Source: CAKZLS01 sp963786305
GTDB taxonomy: Bacteria; Pseudomonadota; Alphaproteobacteria; Rhodospirillales; Defluviicoccaceae
Length of the DNA: 64,000 nt
Direction: 5' to 3'
Assembly (NCBI GenBank): GCA_963786305.1
Contig: CAWAYL010000018.1
Coordinates: 27,489 to 91,488 of the forward strand
Shown: positions 28,980 through 37,439 of the stretch, piece after piece
Numbering within the stretch: the first letter of the stretch is position 1
Layout of the letters: every line of letters starts with the position of its first letter
Notes under the pieces: generated by a model
Told to the model about the DNA's origin: nothing
Databases searched by the model: none
The model's input: only the letters and a program-made list of their open reading frames with translations
Translations under genes and position numbers: made by a program

Positions 28980-30783
28980 GTGGGTGTATGCGTCCGGCGA
29001 TGGTTGGTCGTCGTGCTGGTTGCCGGTTGGTGTTTGACGCCGATCGCCGCTCGCGCCGACCTCGACACGGCGGGACCGGAGGACGCGGGGTTGGTAACAT
29101 CCCTCCCCCGCGTCCTCTCGTCTTCGGATGTGCTGCACTACAAACAGATGTTCGCACTCGGCGCGAAGGGCCAATGGTCGCGGGTCGACTCTCTGGCCGC
29201 CAAACTACAGGACCGGCTCCTGATGGGTCATGTGATGGCCCAGCGCTACCTCCACCCTAAAGCCTACCGGTCACAATACCCGGAGTTGCAGGCGTGGATG
29301 ACCCGGTATGCGGACCATCCGGACGCCGACGACATCTACTCGCTGGGTCAGCGCCGCAAACCCAAGCGCGGCGTGGGTCTGGCGCGCCCCAGCCGGCCGC
29401 AACAGACTTACGCGGCGTCGGGCCGGCCGCGCGCGTCTCTACCCGCCATACCGTCCAAACATCTCGGCCGGGCGGCACGAAAGCAGGCGGCGGCTCTCAA
29501 GCGCAAGATCCGCGCGGCCGTGTGGCGGGGACAGACCGCCACCGCCAAAACACTGATCCAATCGACGGCGGCCCAGCGCCTGTTTGGCGCGGTCGAACTG
29601 GACGACATGCGGGCCCGGCTCGGACAGCAGTATTTCATCGACGGACAGGACGCCTGGGCGATCGAGTGGGCCGGCGGCGCGGCGAAACGGTCGGGCCGCT
29701 ACCTGCCGAAGGCCCATTGGACGGCGGGTCTCGCGGCATGGAGATCGCGCGATTACGCCCGAGCCGCGAGCCATTTCGAAGCGCTGGCCAAACGCAACGA
29801 CCTGTCGCCATGGACGGTGTCCGCGGGTGCCTTCTGGGCCGCTCGAACCAGTCTTGTCGCCAATCGTCCGCGCTCGGTGAATGCCTGGCTGAAGGTGGCG
29901 GCGTTGCACCCGACCACGTTCTATGGCTTGCTCGCCCGCCACGTTCTCGGCGCGCCCATGCCCTTCCATTGGCGGTCGTCTCTGACCGAACAAGTCGCCC
30001 TCGATGCCCTCGCCCGGTCGCCCGGCGGCAAGCGGGCGCTGGCGCTGGTCCAGACGGGAGAGCTCGAGCGCGCCGAGCAGGAGTTGAGAATTCTGGCGGG
30101 ACGCGGCAGCGCCGACATCGACCGGGGCATCGTCGTCGCGGCCAGCCGAGCGGGCATGCCCAACCTGGCGCTGCGTTTGCACGACCGGGTATTTCCCAAT
30201 GGCGGTGGCATCGATGCCGCCGCCTATCCCGTTCCGCCATGGGTTCCCGACGGCGGTTTCGCCGTCGACCGGGCGCTGGTGTACGCGGTGATCCGCCAGG
30301 AGTTCGCGATTCAATCCCCGCGCCAGAAGCCGCGCCGGGGCCCGCGGCCTGATGCAACTGATGCCGGCGACCGCCCGCTATGTGGCGCGCGGCACCGGCT
30401 ACAATGTCCGCGGGAGGGACACCCTCTACCAACCGTCGGTCAACCTGTCGCTCGGCCAGAAATACCTGCAGATGCTGCTCGGCGACGGTCTCGTCGACGG
30501 CGACCTGTTCCGCCTCGCCACCGCCTGGAACGGCGGCCCGGGCAACCTCCGGGACTGGGGACATCGGGTCGATCATATGAACGACTCGCTGTTCTTCATC
30601 GAGTCCATCCCGGCCCGCGAGACCCGCAATTTCATCGAGCACGTGCTGGCAAATTTGTGGATCTACCGCGACCGCTTCAACCAGCCGTCGCCGTCCCTGG
30701 ATGCTCTTGCGGCGGGCCGTTGGCCGGCGTATAGAGCGCTGGACGGCAACCGGTTGCGGGTGGCTACCTATGGCGAAAATTGA
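28980..30783 (+). CDS. soluble lytic murein transglycosylase (one frameshift)
   Basis: Periplasmic peptidoglycan lyase of about 600 residues. GTG start, signal peptide VRRWLVVVLVAGWCLTPIAA. A long superhelical domain precedes the C-terminal SLT domain. The catalytic Glu lies in VIRQES, followed by AGARGLMQLMPATARYVA and ATAWNGGPGNLRDW. One extra T near 30304 (GAGTTCGCG) breaks the frame just at the catalytic motif. The other frame runs to a stop at 30783 that overlaps moaB by 14 bases. Arm 2 carries the same gene. Confidence 0.88.
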
Positions 30784-31303
30784 TGGCGAGCGCGCGTTCG
30801 TCGCGGTCAATATCGCGGTTCTGACCGTATCGGACTCGCGGACCCTCGAAGACGACAAATCGGGCCGCACCCTGGTCGAGCGCATCGCGGCCGCGGGACA
30901 CACCGTCATCGATCGCAAGATGGTCGTCGACGATACCGACGCCATCGCCTGCGAACTGCGCGCATGGATCGACGACGACCGGGTGGACGCGGTGATCACC
31001 ACCGGCGGCACCGGCGTCACCGGGCGCGACGTCACGCCGGAAGCGGTCGAGCGGGTCATGGACAAGGAGATCCCCGGCTTCGGCGAGCTGTTCCGGATGC
31101 TGAGCTACGCCAAGATCGGCACGTCGACCATCCAGTCCCGCGCCATGGGCGCCGTGGCGTCGGGCACCTACATCTTCGCCCTTCCCGGCTCCCCCGGCGC
31201 CTGCAAGGACGCCTGGGACGACATCCTGGTCCACCAACTCGACGCCCGCTACCGCCCCTGCAACTTCGTCGAACTGATGCCGCGGCTGAAGGAACATCTG
31301 TAG
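30770..31303 (+). CDS. moaB: molybdenum cofactor biosynthesis protein MoaB/Mog family
   Basis: MogA/MoaB-fold protein of 177 residues that binds, and may adenylate, molybdopterin. Motifs: VNIAVLTVSDSRTLEDDKSG, VITTGGTGVTGRDVTPEAVE, IPGFGELFRMLSY and FALPGSPGACKDAWDDIL. The start MAKIDGERAF overlaps the end of the transglycosylase gene. This is the last gene shared with arm 2. Confidence 0.92.
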   Translation: MAKIDGERAFVAVNIAVLTVSDSRTLEDDKSGRTLVERIAAAGHTVIDRKMVVDDTDAIACELRAWIDDDRVDAVITTGGTGVTGRDVTPEAVERVMDKEIPGFGELFRMLSYAKIGTSTIQSRAMGAVASGTYIFALPGSPGACKDAWDDILVHQLDARYRPCNFVELMPRLKEHL

Positions 31304-31330
31304 AAGCCGCCTCCCCGCCGCTCGAACGGT

Positions 31331-32128
31331 TCAGAGTATGCGGTCGAACAGAAGACCTAGTTCGTCCAGGGACCGGGCCACGTGGTCGGCCGACGACCGG
31401 GTCGGATTGTCCACCCATGTCTTGGCCGGGTCCGAGTCCAGCAGCAACCGGATCGTCCCGAACCCGCAGGCACGCGGCGTCTCCACGTCGCGCGTTTCGT
31501 CGTCGCCGACGTAGTAGCACCGGTCCTGGCCCGGGGTTATGCCGGTCTCGTGTTTCACGGCTTGGAAGAAGGCCGGCGAGGGCTTTTCGGCGCCCTCATG
31601 GCGCTGGCTCAGTCCTTCGCTGGTGAACACGAAGCGGAAAAACGGCGCCAGCCCGGCCCGCGTCAAAAGCGCTTGCGTCGCGTATTCCCGGTCGTTGGAA
31701 GCGACCCCCAGCGTCACCCCGCGTTCGGTCAATCCCAAGAGGATCCGACGCAGCGCGCCGAGATGGCTCTGCCCGGCGACCCCATCGAGGGCGAGCGTGC
31801 GGTAGGCCACCAGCAGTTCGGCGATGACGATGGGCAAATCGGCACGGTCGGCCGGGTCCACATCGTCGATCCGGCGCAGAATTGCCTGCCAGACAAAAAC
31901 CTCTTCCTGCAGGAAATGAGCGGCAAAAGGAAAGTTGACCGCGTTGTTGACCAGGGTCCATTCGTCCAAGAATGCGCCAATCGCATGCGCCGGAAACGGC
32001 GAGCGGATCCGGCCCGCTCGCAGTTCGCGTTCAAGCCGCGACAGGACCTCGGGAAACGGATCGAAAATCAGCGTGCCCCCCAGATCGAAGAGCACGAACG
32101 CGGTGCCGGGCGAGACGCGATGAACCAT
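31331..32128 (-). CDS. HAD-superfamily hydrolase
   Basis: Haloacid dehalogenase-like hydrolase of 265 residues. Motif I is FVLFDLGGTLIFDP; the second Asp of the usual DxD is Gly here, which is seen in some HAD lineages. Motif II LGVASND, motif III Lys in EGAEKPSPAFF, motif IV YYVGDDETRDVETPRACGF. Probably a small-molecule phosphatase; the substrate is unknown. Convergent with moaB, 27 bases between stops. Confidence 0.85.
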   Translation of the reverse strand: MVHRVSPGTAFVLFDLGGTLIFDPFPEVLSRLERELRAGRIRSPFPAHAIGAFLDEWTLVNNAVNFPFAAHFLQEEVFVWQAILRRIDDVDPADRADLPIVIAELLVAYRTLALDGVAGQSHLGALRRILLGLTERGVTLGVASNDREYATQALLTRAGLAPFFRFVFTSEGLSQRHEGAEKPSPAFFQAVKHETGITPGQDRCYYVGDDETRDVETPRACGFGTIRLLLDSDPAKTWVDNPTRSSADHVARSLDELGLLFDRIL

Positions 32129-32201
32129 GACGAGTTGCCTGTGGGCTGTTGGGCGGTGCCGGTGGGCGAAAGCGGAACACGCGCGAGGAGAGAAGCCGGG
32201 A

Positions 32202-32498
32202 TCAGCCGCCTTCCTTATAGGCGATCAGATGGTCGATGAAGGTATAGGGATCGACGGCGTAGATCGTTTCGAACTGGGTTTCGGCCCATTCCAGGTATTG
32301 CGGTCCGAACAGATCGCTCAGCGCGGCCGGCAGAATGGCCTTCAGTCCGCCGGGGTTATCGGCGAAGCTGTGACAGCGGAGCCCCTCGATGATCAGGTCG
32401 TGGACTTCCACGGCCGTATCGACGGCATCGCCAAGCCGCGCGTCCGGTGGCTCCGGCGGGGGGCGATCTCCCCCTCCGGGAAATTTGATGACTGTCAC
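32202..32498 (-). CDS. hypothetical protein, about 98 aa
   Basis: Small acidic protein from a GTG at 32498 (VTVIKFPGGGDRPPPEPPD) to AVDPYTFIDHLIAYKEGG. The body is well ordered and largely helical in appearance (DTAVEVHDLIIEGLR, DLFGPQYLEWAETQFETIY), with no membrane segment. No family recognised. The codon pattern looks coding. An ATG at 32546 would add a less protein-like N-terminus. Confidence 0.5.
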   Translation of the reverse strand: MTVIKFPGGGDRPPPEPPDARLGDAVDTAVEVHDLIIEGLRCHSFADNPGGLKAILPAALSDLFGPQYLEWAETQFETIYAVDPYTFIDHLIAYKEGG

Positions 32499-32799
32499 GC
32501 TCACACTCTCGCTGCTCCAACCAAAAGCCGAGGGAGAGCGTAGCAACGAGATATGACTTTAGCGTAAACACCGCCGCGTCCCCTTCCGGGACCCCATGCG
32601 CTCGGTTCGTTGCGCCGACCGGGAAGCAGGGTTCGCGGTGGCAACCGGAAACGCCGGATGGATGCTGCCGCTCGGCGCGGTCATGGTGCACGAGGAATAC
32701 AGCCCCGGGGGCCGAGCCCGGCGCTTGCCGCTGGGCTTCGGCCTGTTGTTCTGGTCGCTCGGCATCGTCGCCTGGAACCTCGGGACCGTTGGACGGACG
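32499..32799. other. intergenic region upstream of hypothetical gene and downstream of FKBP gene
   Basis: Open frames on both strands (such as 32559-32765 minus) show no recognisable protein. No RNA gene or clear terminator seen. Confidence 0.4.
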
Positions 32800-33237
32800 C
32801 TACCCGACGACTTCCACCAGTTCGAGATCGAACGTCAGGTCCTTGCCAGCCAACGGGTGGTTGGCGTCGACGGTGACGTTGTCGTCGTCCACGGCCACCA
32901 CCGTGAGCCGGATGGTATTGCCGCTGCCGTCCGAGGTCTGCAGCCCGGTTCCCACATCCAGGTCGATCTCGGCCGGAATTCGCTCCCGCTCGACCACCTG
33001 CACAAGGCTGGCGTCGTGCGGGCCGTAGGCCTCGACCGGCGCAATGGTTACGTTTTTGCTGTCGCCCGGGGTCATTCCGAGCAGAGCGTCCTCGAAGCCC
33101 GGAATGACCATTCCGCCGCCGAGCGTCAACTCGATAGGGTCGCGCCCGACGGAGCTGTCGAACTCCGTTCCGTCGGTAAGCTTGCCGGTGTAATGTACAC
33201 GAACGGTGTCCCCGTTCGTCGCCTGTTTCGCGTTCAT
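32800..33237 (-). CDS. FKBP-type peptidyl-prolyl isomerase, SlyD-like
   Basis: Cytoplasmic prolyl isomerase/chaperone of 145 residues. N-terminal FKBP strand DTVRVHYTGKLTDGTEFDSS, then GGGMVIPGFEDALLGM, and the insert-in-flap region SKNVTIAPVEAYGPHDASLV. NHPLAGKDLTFDLELVEV ends the protein. No His-rich tail, so nickel storage as in E. coli SlyD is not indicated. The start MNAKQATNGDTV at 33237 fits the family. Confidence 0.9.
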   Translation of the reverse strand: MNAKQATNGDTVRVHYTGKLTDGTEFDSSVGRDPIELTLGGGMVIPGFEDALLGMTPGDSKNVTIAPVEAYGPHDASLVQVVERERIPAEIDLDVGTGLQTSDGSGNTIRLTVVAVDDDNVTVDANHPLAGKDLTFDLELVEVVG

Positions 33238-33610
33238 TGTCGATACTCCGTTTCCGTTTGGCTCAAGGTGACGCCCCCTGCCCCGCGGGATCAACGCGAA
33301 TGACCGCCAGAGGGCGTATCGCGCTTCGACAGAACGTCACCGCATAGCCGGGACCCGCCTGGAAACGGCGAGCCCGATATACACGGAAAAATCCTGGCGA
33401 AGGTGTGAACCTAGGGTAACCAGGTCGCGATCGATGTCAAACGTAACTTGACCCGGTCGGTGTGACCCGGCGACCTGGCGGACGGACGTTTCATCCAGAT
33501 TTAAACGGGTGGGCGGGGGGGGTCGGTGTTCTTTTTCGAAAACAACCCCATGCACAGTACCGGTTCATCCTCAAAGCGGGTGGTCGCGCCTCCCCTCGCC
33601 CGCACCGGGC
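33238..33610. other. intergenic region
   Basis: No gene, RNA or repeat that I can support. It contains an eight-base G run near 33520. Short frames here lack protein-like composition. Confidence 0.4.
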
Positions 33611-34186
33611 TCAGGTTTCGAGCGACCGCAGAACCCTGCACGGATTGCCGGCGGCGACGACCCGCGCCGGCACGTCCTTCATGACGACGCTGCCCGCGCC
33701 GATGGTGGTATCGTCGCCGATGGTCACGCCCGGTCCGATGATCGCGCCGGCGCCGATCCACACCCGATCGCCGATGGTGACGGGATAGGCCATCTCCGGC
33801 CCCCTGGCGCGCGCCGCCGCGTCGAGCGGATGGGTGGCCGCCGCGATGGTGACATTGGGCGCGATCTGGACCTGGTCGCCGATGCGGACATGCGAGCAGT
33901 CGAGAATCACGCAGTTGACGTTCACGTACACGTCCCGCCCCATGGAGATATACCTCCCGTAGTCGCAGTAAAACGGCGGCTCGATCCATACCCCCGCGCC
34001 GGCCGATCCCAACAAAGCGCCGAGAAGGCGGGCGCGCTCGGCGTGGTCATCGGGATCGGTTTCGCCGAGCGCCCGGGTCAGCCGGCGCGCCCGTGTCCGC
34101 ATCGCCACCAGTTCGGGATCCGACCCGGAATAAAGCTCGCCGGCGAGCATCTTGTCCAATTCCGAACGCGCGGTCATGATCGGCAT
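33611..34186 (-). CDS. maa: maltose/galactoside O-acetyltransferase family protein
   Basis: Hexapeptide-repeat acetyltransferase of 191 residues (LacA/Maa type), transferring acetyl from acetyl-CoA to a sugar hydroxyl. The N-terminal Maa domain MTARSELDKMLAGELYSGSD precedes left-handed beta-helix repeats (IGDQVQIAPNVTI, IGDRVWIGAGAIIGPGVTIG). The catalytic His is in TIAAATHPLD. GGAGG lies 5-9 bases upstream of the ATG at 34186; a second ATG at 34177 gives the more usual N-terminus. A broken copy of its 5' end lies at 35015-35113. Confidence 0.88.
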   Translation of the reverse strand: MPIMTARSELDKMLAGELYSGSDPELVAMRTRARRLTRALGETDPDDHAERARLLGALLGSAGAGVWIEPPFYCDYGRYISMGRDVYVNVNCVILDCSHVRIGDQVQIAPNVTIAAATHPLDAAARARGPEMAYPVTIGDRVWIGAGAIIGPGVTIGDDTTIGAGSVVMKDVPARVVAAGNPCRVLRSLET

Positions 34187-34309
34187 GATCCTCCCGTGAA
34201 AAAAGCCGATCCCATGGCGCGGAACAATACCGCGAGCCGAGCCCGAGCGTAACGAAAAGAATCCGCGCGCGGAAGCGATGTCCTCGCGCGCGGAACCGGA
34301 TCCGTGAAA

Positions 34310-34368
34310 CCTTGCCGGAAACCTCGAAAGACCGTCACAACGGGTTTCTATCAGCAAGAATTGGTATA
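34310..34368 (+). repeat. solo right end of a MITE-like element
   Basis: CTTGCCGGAAACCTCGA and CCGTCACAA match the right end of the element at 49388-49647, ending AAGAATTGG followed by TA. No matching left end is found upstream. Confidence 0.5.
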
Positions 34369-34387
34369 AAAGGAACGGTGAGAGGTT

Positions 34388-34439
34388 CGCCGTTAGTGGT
34401 CCGGATCTGACATATGTCAGATCCGGACCACTAACGGCG
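34388..34439. repeat. 52-bp perfect palindrome
   Basis: Two 26-base arms meet without a loop at CAT|ATG (34413/34414): arm GTTAGTGGTCCGGATCTGAC and its exact complement, plus CGCC/GGCG at the ends. There is no T-run, so it is not an ordinary terminator. It sits between the maa gene with its MITE remnant and the small membrane genes. Confidence 0.85.
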
Positions 34440-34494
34440 CGACCCCGGCCGGCGGGGAAGCGTGTGGGCAACGCGCGCGGACAGGGAAGAGGCG

Positions 34495-34707
34495 ATGGAA
34501 CACGCGGGAGATGGCGTTATCGGTGCGGTGGCAAGCCTCATCGGCTTCCTGATTGTCGCCTATCCGTTGCAGAATATTTTCGCGAGGGCGGGTTTTGCTC
34601 GCCTGTGGGCGATTGTGCTGTTGCTCGGTCCCATCGGCTGGTTCGTCTGCTGGACCATGCTGGCCGTTCGCCGCTGGCCGCGGCGTCCGGAGGCACCGGA
34701 GGCATAG
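34495..34707 (+). CDS. small membrane protein, 70 aa
   Basis: From MEHAGDGVIGAVASLIGFLI to RRWPRRPEAPEA. Two hydrophobic segments (VIGAVASLIGFLIVAYPL and LWAIVLLLGPIGWFVCW) separated by NIFARAGFARL. Probably an inner-membrane protein of unknown function. The start was chosen at the Met before EHAG, with GGAAGAGG upstream. It lies three bases before a second small membrane gene with a similar start. Confidence 0.55.
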   Translation: MEHAGDGVIGAVASLIGFLIVAYPLQNIFARAGFARLWAIVLLLGPIGWFVCWTMLAVRRWPRRPEAPEA

Positions 34708-34710
34708 GTC

Positions 34711-34932
34711 ATGGAGCATTCATCGTTCACCGGGGCCGTGATCGTCCTCGTCATCCTTTTCGGGATCAATGTTCCCGCCTTTTGGGTGTTCCGCAAGGCG
34801 GGTTGGTCCGGATGGTGGTTCCTCCTCCTGCCGGTCCCGCTCGTCGGCCTCGTCGTGCTTTATGTCTTCGCGTTCCGCCAATGGCCGGCCGAGCGCGGAC
34901 AACAGAACGCCAAACCGGCCCGTGTCGGGTAG
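34711..34932 (+). CDS. small membrane protein, 73 aa
   Basis: MEHSSFTGAVIVLVILFGIN then FRKAGWSGWWFLLLPVPLVG and RQWPAERG. Two membrane helices around a short basic loop with FRKAGW, like the DUF805/PLDc_N-style small membrane proteins, but no firm family. It shares layout and the start MEH with the gene just upstream, so the pair may be an old tandem duplication or a two-part membrane protein. Confidence 0.55.
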   Translation: MEHSSFTGAVIVLVILFGINVPAFWVFRKAGWSGWWFLLLPVPLVGLVVLYVFAFRQWPAERGQQNAKPARVG

Positions 34933-34966
34933 CCGCAACATCTTTCCAGGTTGTTGTGATGAAGCG

Positions 34967-35003
34967 CAATACCAATTCTCGTTGATAGGAACCGTTGGTA
35001 TTA
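34967..35003. repeat. minimal MITE remnant (two inverted ends back to back)
   Basis: TA, then CCAATTCTCGTTGATAG, then GAA and CCGTTGG, then TA. It consists of little more than the two terminal ends of the element family seen at 49388-49647 and 34310-34368, bounded by TA on each side. Confidence 0.5.
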
Positions 35004-35014
35004 AACCGCCGGCA

Positions 35015-35113
35015 TGGCCGCCGCGCCCGGAGCCGCATGGCCGCCAGCTCCGGATCCGACGCGGAGTAAAGCTCGCCGGCCCGCATCTTGTCCCGTTCTG
35101 AACGGGCAGTCAT
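35015..35113 (-). pseudogene. 5' fragment of a second maltose O-acetyltransferase gene
   Basis: Minus-strand reading MTARSERDKMRAGELYSASD then PELAAMRLRARR closely copies the N-terminus of the Maa protein encoded at 33611-34186. Similarity ends just before the MITE remnant at 34967-35003, so the fragment appears truncated by that element. Confidence 0.75.
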
Positions 35114-35267
35114 ATTGGTTTAATCCGTGCAACCCAGGCAACAATGTTCAGATCGTGCCTATCCGTTTAAGACGGACACCTCCTAGATATAGAATTGCCG
35201 CCCACGTCCTTTTTTACGGTAGCCATTAGCCAGGAGCGGTCTTCGGGGAATTTATGGTAGCCTTCCT

Positions 35268-35274
35268 AAGGAGG
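35268..35274 (+). promoter_or_regulatory. strong ribosome-binding site deciding a TTG start
   Basis: AAGGAGG lies six bases before a TTG at 35281. This favours the TTG over the in-frame ATG at 35254, which lies upstream of the site. Confidence 0.7.
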
Positions 35275-35280
35275 CGATTT

Positions 35281-36170
35281 TTGATTACGCTTGCAATTCA
35301 TCACCTGACGACCTACCGATACCAGGCACCGATGGAGTTCGGTCCGCACCGGTTGATGCTTCGTCCACGAGAGAGCCGCAATCTGCGGCTCATCGCGCAC
35401 GATATGACGCTGAAGCCCGCCGCGACGATCGCATGGGCGCACGATGTATCCGGCAATGCTGTTGCGACCGCGACGTTTCATGAGAAGTCGGACGTGCTCG
35501 TCATCGACAGCTTTGCCGAGCTCACGCTCGACGTCGAACAGTGGCCCGTCTTCGATATCGCTGCCTCAGCAGCGAACTACCCGTTTCTGCTAACCGAGGA
35601 CGATATGACGGACCTTGGCGCGTTGCGGCTTCAAGGTTATCTCGATTCTTACGGGCAGCTTCGCATGTGGGCGCAGGGATTTGTTGCGGGAAACCCGACA
35701 GGGACCCTTGCCCTGCTCAAGGATATCTGCGCCGGCGTCGCCGCGCGGGTTGCCTATGAAGTTCGCGAAGGAGAGGGTACCCAATCGCCAGTGCAAACGC
35801 TCGCTCGTAATCAGGGTTCATGCCGCGACTTCGCCGCCCTCTTCGTGGATGCCGTACGTAGTCTTGGTTTTGGCGCGCGGATCGTATCGGGATATCTCTA
35901 CGATCCGGATCGGACGCGCTCGGTTCAGCCGGTTCCGGATCGACGCATGCGTGGGCAGAGGTCTATGTGCCCGGCGCGGGGTGGATTACGTTTGATCCAA
36001 CCAATCGAAGTGTCGGCGGTTTCAATCTCATCCCGGTTGCTGTCGCTCGCCACATTCGGCAGACCATGCCTGTATCCGGCAATTTCGTCGGTGGTCGAGA
36101 TGCGTTTGAAGGAATGGATGTACAAGTTTCGGTTGCGCTTTCGGATACTGTCACCGCAAGCCCAAGCTGA
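35281..36170 (+). CDS. transglutaminase-like cysteine peptidase family protein (one frameshift)
   Basis: Bacterial transglutaminase-like protein of about 296 residues with an N-terminal beta domain (LAIHHLTTYRYQAPMEFGPH, LMLRPRESRNLRL). The catalytic Cys is in LARNQGSCRDFAALFVDAVR, the His in GSGSTHAWAEVYVPGAGWI and the Asp in TFDPTN. The frame breaks near 35918, between YLYDPD and the His motif; the second frame ends at 36170. TTG start with a near-perfect Shine-Dalgarno. Unlike the eukaryotic cross-linkers, most bacterial homologues are peptidases or of unknown role. Confidence 0.85.
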
Positions 36171-36355
36171 TACTGAAGCACGTTGAAGACCGCTCCGGGT
36201 CATCAGTGACGGTTCTCGTCGCCCTGAATGATGGTCCGCAGCTGAAGGTATTGCCGTCGTGGCCTGCCCTGGGTCGGCAAGGTCTTAGCAGACGCGAACA
36301 CGCCGCAGGCGGCTCCCGAAAGGTCGTCAGAAAACGACGGCATCCCAGCGCCATA

Positions 36356-37143
36356 TTAACCCGCGCTTTTAGCAAGCAGGTTACGAGCATCCTCATAGTG
36401 TTGGTTGATGGAAGCTTGGTCAACCTGTGGAAATACGGCCGCCAGGGCAATCGAAGACTTCAAGAGCAATTCCACAGCGCAAAGCCAGGAGGATTCCTGT
36501 CCATCGATTTCTGGCTCGTTCCGAAACTCCTTCACTTCTCCGTCGTCACCGAGGACAACGTGACGGTCCAGATCTATTGCGGCTCCGTGGGCCGACCAGC
36601 TTAGAACCATATAAGCACACCGATACCAGTCTTCCAACCCCGCTCTTTGAGCAAGTTCGAGAGTAGATAGCGCTTTTGCGTCGCTTGAACGGAATTCATG
36701 CAACTGCCCCGAGGCTGCTTCTGGCCTTAGCAATTTTTTTCCTTAGTATCGGGTCCTGCCAATCGGCCGACGTTTCGGGCAGCGCGCCTCTGTTCAGCTA
36801 CATGCCCCTTTAACAGTTCATCCACTACTTCCGGAGATTTCGCTATCGCGGCAAGTGCGAAGTGTGCTTCCATGGCGGCACGCAGGAGAGTGCGCGCCTG
36901 TGGAACCAATCCTATCTCCAGAAGAAGAACGCTTGCCTGTGTTGTCGCCAAAATTCTCGCGTACAGCACCGCAGCATACTTTTCTACACTGCTATCTGTA
37001 TGGATCACGAGCGCGTGCTGATTAACAACAGCAACGCGGTTCACGCGGCTCAGCAATGCCCGCCAATCAGCATACTTCTGACGCACGATGGCCCGAACGT
37101 CATCAAGAGGCTCCGCCAGGAATCCGTCTTCAGCTTCTGACAT
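36356..37143 (-). CDS. DUF5677-like protein (one frameshift)
   Basis: Helical protein of about 262 residues read in two frames. The first part runs MSEAEDGFLAEPLDDVRAIV to VGRLAGPDTKEKNC; it includes PQARTLLRAAMEAHFALAAI, a pattern typical of DUF5677. The second part starts near 36730 and ends ARNLLAKSAG. The break is at a run of seven A (minus strand) after KEK, a classic homopolymer error site. Function unknown; this family is often found in accessory regions. The gene is less GC-rich than its neighbours, suggesting recent acquisition. Confidence 0.6.
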
Positions 37144-37439
37144 AATTGCCCCTGTCGCATATATTGGTCAAAACGGTCGACTCTTGCGGACCTCTCAGGA
37201 CCACATACGTGTAAGAGTTGAGACTTGCCTTTTACAAGAAAAACCTCCTAAAGCCATCAAGCGTTGGATCCAGTTGTGATATCTGATCGGGCTTGCCTTT
37301 GGCCATTGTGATGTCAGGAGCTGACTTTATGCATTCCTTATGGTCGCCTTCTGGTCAAACTGAGACGAGAGCTCGAACCGGGACGAGCCCGGATCGTCGG
37401 CTCGGCCCCGAAAGCGGGAACTGATCCGGCATCTCTAGC
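37144..37439. other. intergenic region left of the insertion sequence
   Basis: No convincing gene. A short plus-strand frame near 37340-37442 (LRRELEPGRARIVG) looks like the end of a coding region cut by the insertion sequence, but I recognise no family. Confidence 0.35.

Larger units (their letters stand above)
34187..34494. other. intergenic region with repeat remnant and palindrome
   Basis: Holds the MITE end (34310-34368) and the perfect palindrome (34388-34439). No gene seen. Nearby CGCGCGCGGAA (34263-34293) occurs twice as a local repeat. Confidence 0.5.

Noticed and set aside
28850..28980. AT-rich stretch as a replication origin or horizontally acquired island
   Set aside because: It is a short intergenic region with a promoter kept in both arms; no DnaA-box cluster seen.
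33337..33555. 72-codon minus-strand frame between the FKBP and maa genes
   Set aside because: Composition is not protein-like, with no start-site support and no recognisable motif.
34388..34439. Palindrome as a rho-independent terminator
   Set aside because: No T-run follows on either strand, and the stem is far longer than typical terminators.
36187..36604. Plus-strand frame downstream of the transglutaminase gene
   Set aside because: It lies mostly opposite the DUF5677-like gene and has no family resemblance.
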